Source: CAVWGP01 sp963754645 (GTDB lineage Bacteria > Pseudomonadota > Alphaproteobacteria > Bin65). From it: a stretch of 64,000 bases of DNA. The notes beneath the pieces were generated by a model. That model made no database searches and was not told the origin of the DNA. It saw only the letters and a program-made list of their open reading frames with translations. This document shows, in pieces, positions 24,287 through 35,202 of this stretch. Made by a program: the position numbers and the translations under genes. The stretch is from positions 930,001 through 994,000 of the forward strand of contig CAVWGP010000004.1 in assembly GCA_963754645.1 (NCBI GenBank), written 5' to 3'. Numbering within the stretch: the stretch's first letter is position 1; every line of letters begins with the position of its first letter.

Positions 24287-26317
24287 ATGACCTCCTATCC
24301 GCTTCTGTTTTCGCCGCTCGCAGCCGGCGCCATCACGCTGCCCAACCGCCTGGTCATGGGCTCGATGCATACCGGGCTGGAAGGCGAGCGCGATGCGGTG
24401 CCGCAGCTCGCCGCCTTCTATGCCGCGCGCGCCAAGGGCGGCGTGGCGCTCATCGTCACCGGCGGCTATGGGCCGAACCGGGTCGGCCGCATCGCGGGCA
24501 AGAACGCCTATGTCGGTAGCCGCGACGACGTGATGGCCTTGAAGCCGGTCGCCGACGCGGTGCACGCCGAGGGCGGGCGCATCTTGTTCCAGCTCGTCCA
24601 TTGTGGGCGCTACGGCTTCCACGACGAGATCGTCGCGCCGTCGCCGATCAAGGCGCCGATCGTCAAGCACGTGCCGCGCGAAATGAGCGAGGCCGATATC
24701 CTGCAGACGATCGAGGATTTTGCCGTCGCCTCGGCTTACGCGCGCGAAGCGGGCTTCGACGGCGTCGAAATCATGGGCTCGGAAGGCTATCTCATCACCC
24801 AATTCCTGGCGCCGCGTACCAATCAGCGCAGCGACGGCTGGGGCGGCAGCTTCGCCAACCGGGTCCGTTTTCCGGCAGAAGTCGTCAAGCGCACGCGCCA
24901 GCGCGCCGGCAAGGATTTTCTCATCATGTACCGCGCTTCGGTCCTCGATCTGGTCGAGGGCGGATTGAACGCCGAGGAGATTCGCGGCGTCGGCCGCGTC
25001 GTCGAAGCGGCGGGCGCCGATATTCTCAACACCGGCATCGGCTGGCACGAAGCGCCGATCCCGACCATCAATCAGGCCGTGCCGCGCGGCGGCTATGCCT
25101 GGGCGGCGGCGCTGCTCAAGCAAGGCGTCGGCATTCCCGTGGTCGCCAGCAACCGGATCAACGCGCCCGAGACCGGCGAAGCCATTTTGGCGGCCGGCCA
25201 AGCCGATCTCATTTCCATGGCGCGCGCCTTCCTGGCGGACGAGGAATTTGCCGCCAAGGCCCAGCGCGGCGACCGTGCGGGCATCAATATTTGCATCGCG
25301 TGCAATCAGGCTTGCTTGGATCACTACTTCACGCACAAGCCGATCACGTGCTTGGTCAATCCGGCGGCGTTGCGCGAGAAGGAGTTCGCCGCGGCGCCGG
25401 CCAAGGAAGCGCGCCGCGTCGCCGTGATCGGCGGCGGATTGGCCGGCCTCGCGGCGGCGGCATCGGCGGCGGAGCGCGGCCATGCCGTCACGCTGTACGA
25501 ATCCGCCGGCGAACTCGGCGGCCAATTCAATCTGGCCAAGCGCGTGCCGGGCAAGCAGGAATTCGCCGAAAGCGCCGCCTATTTCGCCGAGCGCGTGCGC
25601 CGCGCCGGCGTCGCGATCAAACTCGGCGCGACAGCGACGCTGAGCGATCTCGAACAGGCGCGCATTCAGCACGCGGTGATCGCCAGCGGTATCGCGCCGC
25701 GCCGGCTCGATGTGCCGGGCGCCGATCGATCCAATGTCGTGTCCTACGTCGAAATATTGGCGGGGCGGCGCGAGCCGGGCGCGCGCGTCGCCATTGTCGG
25801 CGGCGGCGGCATCGGCTTCGACGTGGCGCTCTATCTCGTCGATCGGACAACGCGCAGCCATCTCGACGCGGCGGATTTCGCCGCGCAATGGGGCATCGAC
25901 CTCGCCAACGCCAAGCCGGGCGGGCTCGCCACGCCCGGCGGCCACGCGGCGCCGGCGCATCGCATCACGATGTTGAAGCGCTCGCCCGGCCCGTTCGGAC
26001 GCACGCTCGGCAAAACGACCGGCTGGGTGCATCGCGCGGTTCTCGCCAAGGCGGGGGTCCGTTTCATCGACGGCGCGACCTACATCCGCATCGACGAGCG
26101 CGGGCTGCACATTGCAAAGCCGGACGGCTCGGCGGAGTGCATCGAGGCCGACACGATCATTGTCTGCGCCGGCCAGGAGCCGCTGCGCGTATTCGACGAG
26201 GCGGCGCTGGCGGCGGCGGGCATCGGCTGCACCTATGTCGGCGGCGCGCGCATCGCCGCCGAGCTCGACGCCAAGCGCGCGATCGAGGAAGGTTTCCGCG
26301 CCGGTCTTGCGCTATGA
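24287..26317 (+). CDS. OYE-type NADH:flavin oxidoreductase / 2,4-dienoyl-CoA reductase
   Basis: This 676-residue protein has the FadH layout. An FMN TIM barrel (PLLFSPLAAGAITLPNRLVM at the start, APRTNQRSDGWGGSFANRVR near residue 180) is followed by a 4Fe-4S cluster motif (CIACNQACLDHYF then ITCLVNP). An FAD-binding Rossmann fold (VAVIGGGLAGLAAAASA) and an NAD(P)-binding fold (VAIVGGGGIGFDVALYLVD) come next. Family members reduce 2,4-dienoyl-CoA, enoates or trimethylamine-like substrates. It lies between a hydrolase and a hydroxyproline operon, probably in one transcription unit with them. It may be dienoyl-CoA reductase, but sequence alone does not fix the substrate. Confidence 0.9.
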   Translation: MTSYPLLFSPLAAGAITLPNRLVMGSMHTGLEGERDAVPQLAAFYAARAKGGVALIVTGGYGPNRVGRIAGKNAYVGSRDDVMALKPVADAVHAEGGRILFQLVHCGRYGFHDEIVAPSPIKAPIVKHVPREMSEADILQTIEDFAVASAYAREAGFDGVEIMGSEGYLITQFLAPRTNQRSDGWGGSFANRVRFPAEVVKRTRQRAGKDFLIMYRASVLDLVEGGLNAEEIRGVGRVVEAAGADILNTGIGWHEAPIPTINQAVPRGGYAWAAALLKQGVGIPVVASNRINAPETGEAILAAGQADLISMARAFLADEEFAAKAQRGDRAGINICIACNQACLDHYFTHKPITCLVNPAALREKEFAAAPAKEARRVAVIGGGLAGLAAAASAAERGHAVTLYESAGELGGQFNLAKRVPGKQEFAESAAYFAERVRRAGVAIKLGATATLSDLEQARIQHAVIASGIAPRRLDVPGADRSNVVSYVEILAGRREPGARVAIVGGGGIGFDVALYLVDRTTRSHLDAADFAAQWGIDLANAKPGGLATPGGHAAPAHRITMLKRSPGPFGRTLGKTTGWVHRAVLAKAGVRFIDGATYIRIDERGLHIAKPDGSAECIEADTIIVCAGQEPLRVFDEAALAAAGIGCTYVGGARIAAELDAKRAIEEGFRAGLAL

Positions 26318-26345
26318 TATTTCCTGAGATCTTGAGGAGCTCGCG

Positions 26346-27245
26346 ATGAAGGTGAATTGGCAAGGCGTTTTTCCGGCGGCGACGACCCAGCTTGCGGCCG
26401 ACGGATCGGTCGATCATGCGGCGACCAAGAAAAATCTCGAACACATGATCGACAACGGCGTGCACGGTCTCATCATGCTCGGCACGGTGGGCGAGAACAC
26501 GGTGCTGGAGCGCGCCGAAAAGCTCGCCGTGCTGCGCACCGCCAAGGATGCGGCGCGCGGACGGGTGCCGGTGCTGTCGGGCGTCGCCGAAAATTCGACC
26601 GGCGCCGCCTGCACCTATGCCAAGGCGTGCGAGGAGATCGGCATCGACGGGCTCATGGTGCTGCCGGCCATGGTCTACAAGGCCGACAGCCGCGAGGCGA
26701 TGGCGCATTTCCGTGCGGTGGCGGCGGCGACGCGCCTGCCGATCATGATCTACAACAATCCGCCGTCCTACGGCGTCGATCTCCAGGCCGAGCATTTCGC
26801 GGCCCTGGCCGAAACGCGCAATCTGGTGGCGATCAAGGAAAGCTCGGGCAATCCGCGCCGCATCACCGATATCGCCAATGCGGTGGGCGGGCGCTACACG
26901 CTGTTCTGCGGCGTCGACGATCTGGTGATCGAGATGTTCGCGCTCGGCTGCGTTGGCTGGGTGGCGGGCTTTGCCGGCGCGTTCCCGCGCGAATCGGTGC
27001 GGCTTTATGAGCTGTCGCGCGCCGGGCGTTTTGCCGAGGCGCTGCCGCTCTATCGCTGGTTCACGCCGGTGCTGCATCTCGACGACATGACGAAGCTCGT
27101 TCAATACATCAAGCTGTGCCAGACGATCGTGGGGCAGGGCACCGAGATGGTGCGCCCGCCGCGCCTGCCGCTGGTGGGCGACGAGCGCGCGCGCATCGAA
27201 GCCGTCATCCGCAAGGCGGTCGAAACCCGGCCCAACCTGCACTAA
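26346..27245 (+). CDS. DHDPS-family enzyme, probable 1-pyrroline-4-hydroxy-2-carboxylate deaminase
   Basis: This 299-residue class I aldolase-fold enzyme has the Schiff-base Lys in VAIKESSG, the YNNPPSYGVDL motif and the G-T-x-GE motif (GTVGENTVLERAEK). DHDPS-family proteins include lysine biosynthetic DapA and several catabolic lyases or deaminases. The gene lies 18 bases before a D-amino-acid-dehydrogenase-type gene and a hydroxyproline-epimerase-type gene. It therefore most likely deaminates 1-pyrroline-4-hydroxy-2-carboxylate to 2-oxoglutarate semialdehyde (LhpC/HypD role). ATG 26346 follows gaggagctcgcg. Confidence 0.85.
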   Translation: MKVNWQGVFPAATTQLAADGSVDHAATKKNLEHMIDNGVHGLIMLGTVGENTVLERAEKLAVLRTAKDAARGRVPVLSGVAENSTGAACTYAKACEEIGIDGLMVLPAMVYKADSREAMAHFRAVAAATRLPIMIYNNPPSYGVDLQAEHFAALAETRNLVAIKESSGNPRRITDIANAVGGRYTLFCGVDDLVIEMFALGCVGWVAGFAGAFPRESVRLYELSRAGRFAEALPLYRWFTPVLHLDDMTKLVQYIKLCQTIVGQGTEMVRPPRLPLVGDERARIEAVIRKAVETRPNLH

Positions 27246-27263
27246 CGCCGACATCGAGCGCGC

Positions 27264-28515
27264 ATGGAGCGATCCGGGCACCATGTGCTGGTGATCGGCG
27301 CCGGCATCGTCGGCGCCAATTGCGCGCTCGTGCTGCGCAAGAGGGGCTTCGCCGTCACCGTCGTCGACGACAAGGGACCGGGCGAAGCCACGTCCTTCGG
27401 CAATGCGGGCTGCATCGCGGTCGCCGAGGTCGCGCCGGTCTCGATGCCGGGCCTGATCTGGCACGTGCCCAAGATGCTGCTCGATCCGCTGGGCCCGTTG
27501 GCGATCCGTTTGCGCTATCTGCCGCGACTTCGCGCCGTGGCTGTGGCGCTTCTGGCGCGCCGGCCGCCGCGGCGAGGTCGAGCGCATCGCCGCCGCCTTG
27601 GCGTCGCTGCTCAATCGGACCTGGCGCGATTACGAACCGGTTATCGCCGAGGCCGGGCTCGGCGCGCTCGTTTCCCGCAGCGGCATGGTCTATGTCTATC
27701 GCTCGGAAACGGCGTTTCATGCCGCCGCTTATGAATGGGATTTGCGCCGGCGCAACGGCGTCGCGTTCGACGAGCTGGACGCGGTGACGATTCGCGGCCT
27801 CGAGCCGGCGTTGTCGCCGGATTTCGTCAAAGGCTATTTCACGCCGGATTGGGGCCATGTCTTGGATCCGTACCGGATCGCGCGCGGCATCGCGGATCAT
27901 GCCGGCCGGCTGGGCTGCGTTTTTCGCCGTGGCCGGGTGAGCGGCATCGAATTCGCGGATGGCGTCGCCGCCGGCGCGCGCCTCGCCGACGGCGGGACTA
28001 TCGAATTCGACTCGGTCGTCATCGCCGCCGGTGCCTGGTCGAAGCCGCTCGCGGCGCAATTCGGACACAAGGTCCCGCTCGACACCGAGCGGGGATACAA
28101 CACAACTCTGCCCAATCCCGGCATAGCATTATCGCGCCCGGTCACGTTTTGCGAAGACAGTTTCGTCGCGACGCCGATGGCGATGGGCTTGCGGATCGGC
28201 GGCGCAGTCGAACTGGCGGGACTCGCGGCGCCGGCCAATTACGCGCGCGCCAAGGCGCTGCTGGCGCTCGGCAAGGCGGCGCTGCCCAAGCTCAACGCCG
28301 AGGGCGGCACCGAATGGATGGGCTTTCGCCCGTCGTTGCCCGATTCGATGCCCGTCATCGCCCGCTCGCCGCGCTGGCGCAACGCCCACTTCGCCTTCGG
28401 TCACGGCCATCTGGGGCTGACGCTCGCGGCGACGACGGGGCGGCTGATCGCCGATCTCGTCGCCGATGAGACGCCGCCGGTCGATGTGCTACCCTTCCGC
28501 ATCGATCGCTTCTAG
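27264..28515 (+). CDS. FAD-dependent D-amino-acid (D-hydroxyproline) dehydrogenase, one frameshift
   Basis: The first ~90 residues carry the FAD-binding motif VLVIGAGIVGANCALVLRKR and FGNAGCIAVAEVAPVSMPG. From 27598 the second frame continues with LASLLNRTWRDYEPVIAEAG, PDWGHVLDPYRIARGIADHA and GHGHLGLTLAATTG. The DAO/DadA fold is complete if one base is removed near 27529-27530 (ccgcgactTcgcg, a TT pair). In the hydroxyproline pathway this enzyme oxidises cis-4-hydroxy-D-proline, using the product of the epimerase 12 bases downstream and feeding the DHDPS-family deaminase upstream. Confidence 0.8.
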
Positions 28516-28527
28516 GATCGCATTCGC

Positions 28528-29532
28528 ATGGCCAATCACACATTCTTCTGCATCGACGCCCATACTTGCGGCAATCCGGTGCGCGTCGTCGCCGGCGGCG
28601 GGCCGCGGCTCGATGGCGCCAGCATGAGCGAGCGCCGCCAGCATTTCCTCGCCGAATTCGATTGGGTCCGCACCGGCCTCATGTTCGAGCCGCGCGGTCA
28701 CGACATCATGTCGGGCTCGATCCTCTATCCGCCGACGCGGGCCGATTGCGATATCGGCATCCTGTTCATCGAAACCTCGGGCTGCCTGCCGATGTGCGGC
28801 CACGGCACGATCGGCACCGTGACCGTGATGATCGAGCGCGGCCTGGTGCGGCCCAAGACGCCGGGCAGCTTGCGCCTCGAAACGCCCGCCGGCCTCGTCG
28901 TCGCGGAATACGAGCAGAGGGGCGATTTCGTCGAATCGGTCACGCTCACCAATGTTCCGGCGTTCCTGCACAGCCGCGATCTCGCCGTCGACATGCCCGA
29001 GCTGGGCGGCAAGGTCGCGGTCGATGTCGGCTATGGCGGAAATTTCTATGCCATCGTCGAGCCGCAGCAGCATTTCCGCGACATCGCCGATTTCACCGCG
29101 CTCGATCTCGTGCGCCTGAGCCCGATCCTGCGCCGGCGGCTCAACGACGCCTACACTTTCGTCCATCCCGAGGACCCGACCATCAAGGGCCTGAGCCATA
29201 TTCTGTGGACCGGCGCGCCGCGCGATCCCAAGGCGCAGGCGAGGAACGCCGTGTTCTACGGCGACAAGGCGATCGACCGCAGCCCGTGCGGCACCGGCAC
29301 CTCGGCGCGCATGGCGCAACGCTGGACCAAGGGCCAGCTTAAGCTCGGCGAAAAATTCGTCCACGAATCGATCATCGGTTCGCTGTTCGAAGGTGCGCTC
29401 GTTGCCGAACGGAACGTCGGCGATTACCGGGCCGTGGTGCCGACGGTGCAGGGCTGGGCGCGCATCACCGGCCTCAACACGATCTTCATCGACGACCGCG
29501 ATCCCTACGCGCACGGCTTCGTGCTGAAATAG
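28528..29532 (+). CDS. 4-hydroxyproline 2-epimerase (proline racemase family)
   Basis: This 334-residue protein begins HTFFCIDAHTCGNPVRVVAG and has both catalytic motifs of the family: the first Cys in LPMCGHGTIGTV and the second in DRSPCGTGTSARMAQ. Two Cys indicate a true racemase or epimerase rather than the dehydratase variant, which replaces one Cys by Thr. It converts trans-4-hydroxy-L-proline to cis-4-hydroxy-D-proline. It is last of the three-gene pathway. The 2-oxoglutarate semialdehyde dehydrogenase that would finish the pathway is not in the window. Confidence 0.9.
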   Translation: MANHTFFCIDAHTCGNPVRVVAGGGPRLDGASMSERRQHFLAEFDWVRTGLMFEPRGHDIMSGSILYPPTRADCDIGILFIETSGCLPMCGHGTIGTVTVMIERGLVRPKTPGSLRLETPAGLVVAEYEQRGDFVESVTLTNVPAFLHSRDLAVDMPELGGKVAVDVGYGGNFYAIVEPQQHFRDIADFTALDLVRLSPILRRRLNDAYTFVHPEDPTIKGLSHILWTGAPRDPKAQARNAVFYGDKAIDRSPCGTGTSARMAQRWTKGQLKLGEKFVHESIIGSLFEGALVAERNVGDYRAVVPTVQGWARITGLNTIFIDDRDPYAHGFVLK

Positions 29533-29540
29533 CGCCGGCC

Positions 29541-31358
<1,818 letters not shown>

Positions 31359-31441
31359 GCGGCCGGTCAACGCTTCGATTTGTGCCTTGCCGGAGAAATG
31401 CTGCAGGGCGTACCCTTCGACCTTGTCGGAGAGATCGCGCC

Positions 31442-32752
31442 ATGCCGGACCGCCCATCGCAGGAACCCGACGCGCTGCTCGCGATATTTGCCGAACGGAC
31501 GCAGGGATCGAAAGCGATGCGTGCGATTTCGGCGGGAGTCTTGGCCGATAGCCGCGTTTCCGCGGGCTTTCGCCCAAATTACAAAGAACTTCACTATCCC
31601 ATCGTCGGCGATCGCGCGCGCAGTTCGCATATTTGGGACATCGACGGCAACAATTACGTCGATATCGCTATGGGCTTCGGCGTGCAACTTTTCGGACACG
31701 GCGCCGATTTCATCCGCGCCGCGATAGTGGATCAGCTCGACCGCGGCCACCATCTCGGTCCGCAGGCGCGGCTTGCGCACGATGTCGCCGCGTTGATCGT
31801 TCGCTTGACCGGTGTCGAGCGCGTATGCTTCTGCTCCACCGGTACCGAGGCCGTGACGACCGCTTTGCGTATTGCGCGGGCCGTGACCGGCCGCGAAACG
31901 ATCGCGATGTTCAAATGGTCCTATCATGGCCAAGGCGATGCGACGCTGGGCCGCCCGCAGGGCAGTCGGACAATACCCGCGGCGCCGGGTGTCGCCGCCG
32001 GCGCGGTCGCGCGCACGCTCATGCTCGACTACGCGCAACCGGCGAGTTTCGACGTGCTCGACGCACATAAGGCAGAACTGGCGGCCGTGCTCGTCGAACC
32101 GGTGCAAAGTTTGCGGCCGCACGTGCAGCCGCGCGAATATCTCCTCCGGCTGCGCGAGTGGACCGCCAGGCACGGCGTGGCTCTTATCTTCGACGATATC
32201 CTTACAGGTTTTCGTATACATCCCGGCGGCACCCAGTTTCATTTCGGCGTCGCCGCCGATCTTGTCACTTACGGCAAAATCCTCGGCGGCGGGTTGCCGA
32301 TCGGCGTCGTGGCTGGCGCCGCCAAATTTCTGGATGTCATCGACGGCGGCGCGTGGCGCTACGGCGACGATTCCGTGCCGGCCGCCAAGCGCACGTTCTT
32401 CGCCGGCACGTTCAACAAGAATCCGCTCGGCATGGCAGCGGCGCATGCCGTGCTGACGAAGCTCGCCGCGGAAGGCCCGGCCCTGCAAGAAAGCCTCAAT
32501 GCTCGTTCGGCTGCCTTGATGGTTGACTTGGAGCGAATTTTTCGCGACCGCGCAATTCCCATTGAGATCGCGCGCTTCGGTTCGATGTTCCGCTTTCAGG
32601 TGCCGGGGCCGCTCGACGCCTTCTTCTATCGATTGCTCGCCGCCGGCCATTATTTATGGGAGGGGCGAAGCTGTTTTCTATCGACAGCTCATACCGACGA
32701 CGACATCGCCGATATCGTCGATTCGGTCAAGCGCGCTGCGTCGAGTCTCTGA
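31442..32752 (+). CDS. Class III aminotransferase, glutamate-1-semialdehyde aminomutase-like
   Basis: Starting at ATG 31442 after ggagagatcgcgcc, the product has 436 residues. PLP-fold features are CFCSTGTEAVTTALRIARAV (cofactor phosphate region), FDDILTGFRIHPGG (Asp contacting the pyridine ring) and VTYGKILGGGLPIGVV with the Schiff-base Lys. GSAM-type domains of this class also occur in natural-product and surface-polysaccharide clusters. A two-domain glycosyltransferase follows, and no other haem genes are near. A biosynthetic aminotransferase is therefore more likely than HemL. The substrate is unknown. Confidence 0.85.
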   Translation: MPDRPSQEPDALLAIFAERTQGSKAMRAISAGVLADSRVSAGFRPNYKELHYPIVGDRARSSHIWDIDGNNYVDIAMGFGVQLFGHGADFIRAAIVDQLDRGHHLGPQARLAHDVAALIVRLTGVERVCFCSTGTEAVTTALRIARAVTGRETIAMFKWSYHGQGDATLGRPQGSRTIPAAPGVAAGAVARTLMLDYAQPASFDVLDAHKAELAAVLVEPVQSLRPHVQPREYLLRLREWTARHGVALIFDDILTGFRIHPGGTQFHFGVAADLVTYGKILGGGLPIGVVAGAAKFLDVIDGGAWRYGDDSVPAAKRTFFAGTFNKNPLGMAAAHAVLTKLAAEGPALQESLNARSAALMVDLERIFRDRAIPIEIARFGSMFRFQVPGPLDAFFYRLLAAGHYLWEGRSCFLSTAHTDDDIADIVDSVKRAASSL

Positions 32753-32847
32753 CCGAGTTGTGCGCAATTTGATTGGCTGCGAGAAATAGGGTTGCTATCC
32801 ACCGCGAAATTGAAATACTCGCGGCAACGATTTCGCTTGCATACGCC

Positions 32848-35202
32848 ATGGATCGAGTGACGCCGCCGCCATCATCGTCCGCATTGGATGCACTCGATCG
32901 AGCGGCGATCGATCCGCGCGCCCCGCCGCTGTGGCCGAAGCGCGTTGCGCATGGCCTGATACCATGGCCGGAGCGCCGGCCGCCGCGCCATGTCCATGTC
33001 ATTCCCAGCCTGTCGCTTGGCGGCGCCGAGCGCATCGTGGCCGATCTGGCGGCCGCCTGGAGCGAGTCCGGAACCGAGGCCGATATCGTCGTGTTGCGCT
33101 TGGCCGAGACCGAGCATCGCATCGCCGGCAAGACGGTGCGCGTTCATCGGCTGGGCGCCATGCCGTATTCGGAACGCCTTTGCACGCTCGTGTCGATTGC
33201 GCGCGAGGCCGGTTCGCTTCCGGTCTATTGCCATTTATCGACTTTGGAAGAGATGCAGGCGCTATGGCGGGGCGGCATCCGCACGATACCCGTGGTCCAC
33301 AATGTCGCGCGGGGCTGGCGGCAGGATCCAACGCTATGGGCGCGCGACGAGGTGCCGTTCGTCGTCGCTTGCGGCGAGGTCGTGGCGGCGGAGTTGCGGG
33401 CGGAGGGATTTGCCAAGCCCATTCGCGTTCTTCGCCATGTCGTGCCGCCGCCGCCGCCCATGGCGCCGGCGCGACGGGCGGCGTTGCGCGATGCGTTCGG
33501 CGCCGCGCCGGGCACGCGGCTGATCGGCATGATCGGCCGCATCGTGCCGCAGAAAAACTACGCGCGCGCGCTCGACATTCTGGCTGCTCTGGCGCCGCGC
33601 CGCGATGCCAAGCTGGCCGTCGTCGGCGCCGTGCAGGGGGAAGAGGGGCGGCGCGAACTGGCCACGCTCGTAAGCCGTGCGCACAAGCTCGGCATTCGCG
33701 ACCGCCTCGTCCTCCCAGGACCGGTCGCCGACGCCCATGGCTTGCTCGGCGCCTTCGATCTCTTTCTCAACACCAGCGATTTCGAGGGCGTTTCGATTGC
33801 AACCATGGAAGCCGTTGCCGCTGGATTGCCCGCGGTCGTATCCGATGTCGGCGGACAGCGGGAAATCGCCGGCGTGCGGTTGGTCGCCGTCACCGCCGGA
33901 CTGGATGAGTGGGTGCATGCGATCGAGTCCACGCCGGCCACCAGGATTGCGGCGCCGGCCGATCGCCGGGCGGAAAAGGCTGCGGCGGAACTATGGCCCT
34001 GGTTGGCGGCGCTTGGGCCGGGCAGCCGGATCGAGGCGGAGCGCTCGGATGTTCTGTTCGTCACCGGCAATCTCGACGTCGGCGGCGCCCAACGCTCCTT
34101 GGTCAATTTGGCAGGTTCCTTGCCGAACCAACGCATCGCCGTGGCCGTGTGCGGACCGGTCGGGATTCCCGATCTTGTGGCGCAAGCGGGGCGGGCGAAC
34201 TTCTACGATCTTGCCGGCGGCGGCGGGATCGCCGGCCGGATCGGGCGCGTTCTCGCCTTGACGCGAAAACTTGCGCCGCGGACGCTGGCGTTCTGGAACA
34301 TGGATGCGGCGACGAAGCTGGCTGTCGTAAAGGCTTTGGCGGGAGGGCCGGTCCGCGTCACGGATGTCAGCCCCGGGCCGATGCTATTCGACGAACTTAA
34401 GACAGAATCGAATTTCAGCCGTCTATTATCTTTCGAACCCGATATTTATATTCGAAATCTCAGTTGCTTTGTGGCCAAATTTACTGGCGGACTGCCGCCC
34501 ACCGATCGGCCCGGACCGGCGCGCTGCGACGTGATCCCGAATGGCGTTCCTGAAGGTGCCGGACCCTTGCCCGCCTGGGAGGGGCCCGCGCCGCCGAGCG
34601 GCTGCAATCCGGCTTTGGCCCTCGTCGTCGTCTCGCGCTTGGCGCCGGCAAAAAAGCTCGAACTGCTGCCGCGCGTCGCGCGCCGCTTGGACCGGCTAGT
34701 GCCGGGTGCCACGATCACGCTCGTCGGTGCGCTGCATGAAGGCAGCAGCGCCGCGGGCTGGGAGCGCCTGTGGCAAGCGGCGGGAACGGCAATGCCGCGC
34801 AACCTGCACATTGCCGGCGGAGACCACCGGACGACGGGGTTTCTCCATCGCTTCGCCGCGCTGGTGATGATATCCGAGGCGCAAGGCTGCCCGAACGTGT
34901 CGCTCGAAGCCATGGCATGCGGCGTGCCCGTCGTGGCCAATGACGATGGCGGCACGCGCGAGCAAGTGATCGACGGCGTTACCGGCCGCTTGGTTCCGGC
35001 GCTGCCGGATGCGGAATTGGCCGATGCGCTGGCCGATGCCGCGGCCGAATTGCTGACCGATCCCGAACGGCGACGAGCCATGGGAGAGGCGGCGCGGCGT
35101 CATGCGATCGAGAATTTTTCGATGACGGCGATGGCGGCGCGCTACCGGCGCGCCTTGCTCCCCGACGACTTGGCGGAGGATGTTCGATGTTCGGCTGGCT
35201 AA
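32848..35202 (+). CDS. Two fused GT4-type glycosyltransferases
   Basis: The 784-residue protein consists of two complete GT-B glycosyltransferase units. The first (about residues 45-380) begins HVHVIPSLSLGGAERIVADL and has the GT4 C-terminal motif FEGVSIATMEAVAAGLPAVV. The second (about 410-760) begins DVLFVTGNLDVGGAQRSLVN and has GCPNVSLEAMACGVPVVAND. No membrane segment is present. A bifunctional enzyme adding two sugars to a surface glycan is the simplest reading. ATG 32848 is preferred to the in-frame 32773 because homology starts later. The next gene overlaps its end by 16 bases. Confidence 0.88.
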   Translation: MDRVTPPPSSSALDALDRAAIDPRAPPLWPKRVAHGLIPWPERRPPRHVHVIPSLSLGGAERIVADLAAAWSESGTEADIVVLRLAETEHRIAGKTVRVHRLGAMPYSERLCTLVSIAREAGSLPVYCHLSTLEEMQALWRGGIRTIPVVHNVARGWRQDPTLWARDEVPFVVACGEVVAAELRAEGFAKPIRVLRHVVPPPPPMAPARRAALRDAFGAAPGTRLIGMIGRIVPQKNYARALDILAALAPRRDAKLAVVGAVQGEEGRRELATLVSRAHKLGIRDRLVLPGPVADAHGLLGAFDLFLNTSDFEGVSIATMEAVAAGLPAVVSDVGGQREIAGVRLVAVTAGLDEWVHAIESTPATRIAAPADRRAEKAAAELWPWLAALGPGSRIEAERSDVLFVTGNLDVGGAQRSLVNLAGSLPNQRIAVAVCGPVGIPDLVAQAGRANFYDLAGGGGIAGRIGRVLALTRKLAPRTLAFWNMDAATKLAVVKALAGGPVRVTDVSPGPMLFDELKTESNFSRLLSFEPDIYIRNLSCFVAKFTGGLPPTDRPGPARCDVIPNGVPEGAGPLPAWEGPAPPSGCNPALALVVVSRLAPAKKLELLPRVARRLDRLVPGATITLVGALHEGSSAAGWERLWQAAGTAMPRNLHIAGGDHRTTGFLHRFAALVMISEAQGCPNVSLEAMACGVPVVANDDGGTREQVIDGVTGRLVPALPDAELADALADAAAELLTDPERRRAMGEAARRHAIENFSMTAMAARYRRALLPDDLAEDVRCSAG

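Noticed and set aside
23105..26110. Minus-strand 1001-codon open frame
   Set aside because: It lies opposite the hydrolase and the flavin reductase, both of which have clear catalytic motifs. The long frame is a GC-content artefact.
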